A stretch of DNA of 19,416 bases, from assembly GCA_020024635.1 (NCBI GenBank), contig JAHHTL010000041.1, forward strand, positions 1 through 19,416, written 5' to 3'. The position numbers and the translations under genes are program-made. This stretch comes from Ruminococcus sp. (GTDB lineage: Bacteria; Bacillota; Clostridia; Lachnospirales; Lachnospiraceae). Positions 16,282 through 19,416 of the stretch are shown in pieces. The notes below the pieces were generated by a model. That model made no database searches and was not told the origin of the DNA. It saw only the letters and a program-made list of their open reading frames with translations. Numbering within the stretch: position 1 is the first letter of the stretch; each line of letters opens with the position of its first letter.

Positions 16282-16321
16282 TTTACCTTTATTTTACATT
16301 TTTTTTACAGAAACATGATAG
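16282..16321 (+). promoter_or_regulatory. Pho-box-like triple direct repeat in front of ppx-ppk
   Basis: TTTACC (16282-16287), TTTACA (16293-16298) and TTTACA (16304-16309) are separated by exactly 5 bp each. GAAACA and then TGATAG (16316-16321) follow, with GATAGT as a -10 candidate. A weak fourth copy, ACGACA, lies one 11-bp step upstream. The pattern equals the Bacillus PhoP box rule, TT(A/T/C)ACA with ~5-bp spacing. The T-rich context raises the chance of accident, but the exact phase and the polyphosphate genes downstream support it. Confidence 0.65.
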
Positions 16322-16386
16322 TTTGTAAGGACAAAATATCCTACACTAAAAGAGACGCAAAATTTTAAAAGGAAACGAGGAAAACA

Positions 16387-17325
16387 ATGAATTATTCTTT
16401 AATAGATATTGGCTCTAACTCTATTCGATTAACTGTATATGAAATCAATGGATTTAACTTCAAACCACTTTTTCATTCAAAAATCATGGCTGGTTTGGCA
16501 GGATATGTTGAAAAAGGGAAACTTTCAGATGCCGGAATTGAAGTGGCTCAATCGGCACTTTTAGAGTTTAAAAACACTTTACTTTCCCTATCCGTTCAAA
16601 ACGTATCTGTATTTGCTACTGCTTCCCTTAGAAATATAGAAAATACAGAAAAAGTAATGAAACTATTAAATGAAACTTCTGGTTTTCACATTGAACTTAT
16701 TGACGAAAGTGAAGAAGCGCTTCTTGGATACAACGGTGCAAAACTTGAATTTCCTGATATTTCAGAAGGAACCTTTACAGATATTGGAGGTGCTTCAACA
16801 GAAATTATATCTTTTTCAAATAACGCTCCAATTAGTATTGCCAGCTATAGAATCGGATCACTAAATCTATATAAAAATAACGTAAAAAAAATTATTCCAG
16901 GGAAAAAATCATTAGCCAATATTTCCCATGCCATTATGAGTGAATTGCCTAAAAAATCAGATATAACCTGTACTCCTAATGCGCCTCTCATTTGTGTTGG
17001 CGGTACGGCAAGAGCAACCATGAAACTTGCCAGAAAAATCTATCAACTTCCAAAGGACTGCAACACTCTTACAAGTAAGCAGGTAAATCATATATTCAAT
17101 CTTTTAACAAGCAACAGTAACAAAAGTATCCGAATGATTTTACGTACCGCTCCCGACAGAATTCATACGATCATTCCTGGACTTTTCATATTAAAAAACA
17201 TTTTACTGCTCTATAATTCTAAAAAAATTATAGTCAGCAATTATGGTATTAGAGAGGGATTTTTATGCAAGAAAATTATTCAATCAAACAAAACAACTAT
17301 AAATTCACCCAAAACAGAGAATTAA
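16387..17325 (+). CDS. ppx: Ppx/GppA-type exopolyphosphatase, short form
   Basis: Removes terminal phosphate from inorganic polyphosphate (or from pppGpp in the GppA branch), cytoplasmic, 312 aa. Ppx/GppA nucleotide-fold motifs are clear: LIDIGSNSIRLTVYE at 5-19, FATASLRNIENTE near 77, ELIDESEEALLGYNGA with the catalytic Glu region near 100-115, DIGGASTEI near 127-135 and RIGSLNLY. It carries only the actin-like core and lacks the C-terminal HD-like domain of the ~500-aa enzymes, as in other short Firmicutes and actinobacterial Ppx proteins. GAGG (16377-16380) precedes the ATG. Its end overlaps ppk by 61 bp; the conserved NYGIREGFLC motif near residue 290 shows that the reading frame is intact there. 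Confidence 0.9.
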   Translation: MNYSLIDIGSNSIRLTVYEINGFNFKPLFHSKIMAGLAGYVEKGKLSDAGIEVAQSALLEFKNTLLSLSVQNVSVFATASLRNIENTEKVMKLLNETSGFHIELIDESEEALLGYNGAKLEFPDISEGTFTDIGGASTEIISFSNNAPISIASYRIGSLNLYKNNVKKIIPGKKSLANISHAIMSELPKKSDITCTPNAPLICVGGTARATMKLARKIYQLPKDCNTLTSKQVNHIFNLLTSNSNKSIRMILRTAPDRIHTIIPGLFILKNILLLYNSKKIIVSNYGIREGFLCKKIIQSNKTTINSPKTEN

Positions 17326-19406
17326 GTTGGCTTCAATTTAACCAGAGAGTATTAGAAGAAGCGAATGATTCTACTTTACCCCTATTAGAACGTTTAAAAT
17401 TTATTTCTATATTTTCCAGTAATTTAGATGAATTTTTTATGGTCAGAGTTGGGAGCCTCTTTGATTTAAAATCTGCATGTCCTGACGATATTGATAAAAG
17501 AAGCGGTATGACACCATCTCAACAATTGGAAAAAATCTATGAAGCTATTCCACCTTTGATTGAACTCAAAAGAAATATTTTTTCTACTGTAAATCTTGAA
17601 CTTCGTAACCATGGAATTATAGATCTTAAGTATGACGAACTGGACAGTGATGAGAAAATCTATATCAAACAGTATTATAAAGCAAATATATTACCTATTA
17701 TTTCTCCAATTATTATTGGCAGCCATCATCCCGTTCCTCATCTTGACAACAAACGATTATATTTGGCTACATTTTTAGAAGATAAACAACATAAAAATTC
17801 CATTGGACTGATTCCTATTCCAGATGCACTTCCAAATTTTGTTACTTTATCCAACAACGAAACTTTAAGATATATTCGTATCGAAAATATCATTATGCAA
17901 TTTATTTCTAAATTGTTTGGTTCTTATAATGTAGTTGAATGTGTGGTGACATCTGTAACAAGAAATGCAGACATAAGTTTTGATGATGAAAAATTTGAAG
18001 ATGTTGCATCAGATTTTCGAAGCAGAGTTACTTCTTTATTAAAAAATCGTGACCATCTTAATGTCATTCGTATCGAAATTAGCAATGTCATTTCTGAAAG
18101 CTTCTTGGCACGGCTTGCAAATATAGCCTCTGTAGATAGTAAATATGCTTATGTAGATTCTTGTCCTCTTAAAATGGGATATGTTTTTCAACTTCAAGAC
18201 CTCTTAAATGACAACCAAAAAAAAGAATTACTTTATACACCACATACTCCTCGATGGCCAGAAAGTATCAACAAAAATCATGCAATCATTGACCAAGTAC
18301 AAAAAAGTGATAAACTTTTATTTTTCCCTTATGATTCTACAGAACCATTTTTAAAGTTATTATCAGAAGCTGCTGAAAACAAGAATGTGGTCTCTATAAA
18401 AATAACCATTTATCGTCTTGCATCTTCTTCCAAAATTGCCCGTCTCCTCTGTCGTGCTGCTGAAAATGGAAAACAGGTGATTGTAATGATGGAACTGCGC
18501 GCTCGATTCGATGAAGCAAATAATATTCAATGGTCAAAAATCTTAGAGAATTCCGGTTGTCAGATTCTTTATGGTGTGGAAGATTTCAAATGCCACAGTA
18601 AAATCTGTCAAATCACACTAAGAAATAAAGGAAAACTACATTATATCACTCAGATAGGTACTGGAAATTATAACGAAAAAACAAATACGATGTATACTGA
18701 CTTAAGTTTAATTACAGCTTCCAAATCTATTGGTGAAGATGCAACGGCCTTCTTCCAAAATTTGCTGGTTAATAATTTACACGGTCAATACAAAGAACTT
18801 TTGGTTTCTCCAGAAGGAATTGAAAACTCTGTTATAAGCTTAATAGAGGAACAAATTAAAAATGGAGAAGACGGCTATGTATGTATTAAGATCAACTCAC
18901 TTACTGATTGTGAGCTCATTGAAAAACTTGTGGAAGCTTCGCAAGCAGGAGTACACATTGACCTAATTATACGTGGAATCTGTTGCCTTTTACCGGAAAT
19001 AACAGGGTATACTGAAAATATTCATATTACAAGTATTGTCGGCCGTTTTCTGGAACATGCAAGAATTTATTGTTTTGGAAAAGGTGACAAATCAAAAATT
19101 TATATCTCATCTGCGGATTTCATGGGACGTAACTTACACCACAGAGTTGAGATTGCTTGTCCTGTTGAATCTAAAGAAATGAAAAATGAGTTGTTACGGA
19201 TTCTTTCATCGCAATTAAAAGACAATATAAAAGCTAGTAATATAACAAGCGATGGGGTATTTAAGCGTAAAACCTGTTTATCCAAACTTCCATATGACAG
19301 TCAGGATTATTTTATTCACAATACTATACATAAATCAACATACTTTGCTGAAAAAAAATTTACACTTTTAGAAAAATTATTGAAATTCTTACCATTTTCA
19401 CACTAA
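17265..19406 (+). CDS. ppk1: Polyphosphate kinase 1
   Basis: Makes polyphosphate from ATP reversibly, membrane-associated or cytoplasmic, 713 aa, full length. It opens with NRELSWLQFNQRVLEEA at 17-33 and SSNLDEFFMVRVGSL at 51-65, both typical of the N-terminal domain. In the catalytic domains, the autophosphorylated His is His444 (FKCHSKICQI) and the second essential His is His598 (GRFLEHARIY). Arg384 (IYRL) and Arg414 (LRARFDE) match the metal and phosphate ligands. The ATG at 17265 has AGAGAGGG (17251-17258) at good spacing, so the 61-bp overlap with ppx is real and the two are translated together. The stop is 10 bp before the window end, so a terminator or next gene is not visible. Confidence 0.96.
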   Translation: MQENYSIKQNNYKFTQNRELSWLQFNQRVLEEANDSTLPLLERLKFISIFSSNLDEFFMVRVGSLFDLKSACPDDIDKRSGMTPSQQLEKIYEAIPPLIELKRNIFSTVNLELRNHGIIDLKYDELDSDEKIYIKQYYKANILPIISPIIIGSHHPVPHLDNKRLYLATFLEDKQHKNSIGLIPIPDALPNFVTLSNNETLRYIRIENIIMQFISKLFGSYNVVECVVTSVTRNADISFDDEKFEDVASDFRSRVTSLLKNRDHLNVIRIEISNVISESFLARLANIASVDSKYAYVDSCPLKMGYVFQLQDLLNDNQKKELLYTPHTPRWPESINKNHAIIDQVQKSDKLLFFPYDSTEPFLKLLSEAAENKNVVSIKITIYRLASSSKIARLLCRAAENGKQVIVMMELRARFDEANNIQWSKILENSGCQILYGVEDFKCHSKICQITLRNKGKLHYITQIGTGNYNEKTNTMYTDLSLITASKSIGEDATAFFQNLLVNNLHGQYKELLVSPEGIENSVISLIEEQIKNGEDGYVCIKINSLTDCELIEKLVEASQAGVHIDLIIRGICCLLPEITGYTENIHITSIVGRFLEHARIYCFGKGDKSKIYISSADFMGRNLHHRVEIACPVESKEMKNELLRILSSQLKDNIKASNITSDGVFKRKTCLSKLPYDSQDYFIHNTIHKSTYFAEKKFTLLEKLLKFLPFSH

Positions 19407-19416
19407 TGGGAAAACC

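Overview
The window looks like chromosomal DNA of a low-GC Gram-positive bacterium, most likely a gut-associated Clostridia species of the Lachnospiraceae type. The reasons are AT-rich sequence, strong GGAGG-type ribosome binding sites, lipoprotein sugar-binding proteins, a YesM/YesN two-component pair, CUT1 ABC importers that lack their own ATPase gene, and intracellular fucosidase-family glycoside hydrolases. The genus is an inference. The window is gene-dense and has no intergenic stretch over about 180 bp. I see no RNA gene, insertion sequence, prophage or CRISPR array.

Layout from left to right. (1) Positions 1-2751, minus strand: an ABC importer operon in the order permease, permease, binding protein. 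The proteins resemble the glycerol-3-phosphate importer UgpA-UgpE-UgpB; the binding protein runs off the window. The first ~18 codons of the ugpA-like gene look like the start of a HAD-IIA phosphatase gene, so the gene seems to be an in-frame deletion fusion. Its promoter region has three 11-bp-spaced TTTACG repeats that look like a Pho box. (2) Positions 2871-7604, minus strand: a GH95 glycosidase and a PTS EIIBC permease form a two-gene operon ending in a clear terminator. Just upstream lies an RpiR-type regulator gene with its own terminator. (3) Positions 7708-12793, minus strand: a CUT1 ABC importer operon (lipoprotein, two permeases) ending in a GHL6/GH151-type putative alpha-L-fucosidase. 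(4) Positions 12958-16228, plus strand and divergent from operon 3: a YesM-like histidine kinase and a YesN-like AraC-type response regulator. (5) Positions 16387-19406, plus strand: ppx and ppk1, preceded by three TTTACA-type repeats at 11-bp spacing.

How the genes may work together. The middle is a carbohydrate-scavenging island with two parallel routes. YesMN probably senses an external glycan fragment and activates the divergent ABC importer, whose cargo is cut inside the cell by the GH151-type enzyme. The RpiR regulator probably controls a PTS permease whose cargo, likely phosphorylated during entry, is trimmed by the intracellular GH95. The two outer blocks share a phosphate theme: a Ugp-like importer on the left and polyphosphate metabolism on the right. 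Both have the same promoter layout: three TTTAC(A/G) hexamers every 11 bp, then GAAA-N2-TGATAG. This suggests that one PhoP-like regulator controls both flanks.

The most noteworthy observations are this shared Pho-like layout, the relic of a HAD-IIA phosphatase fused to ugpA, the unusual GH95 + EIIBC pairing, and paired palindromes that overlap both a terminator and a promoter between rpiR and the GH95 gene.
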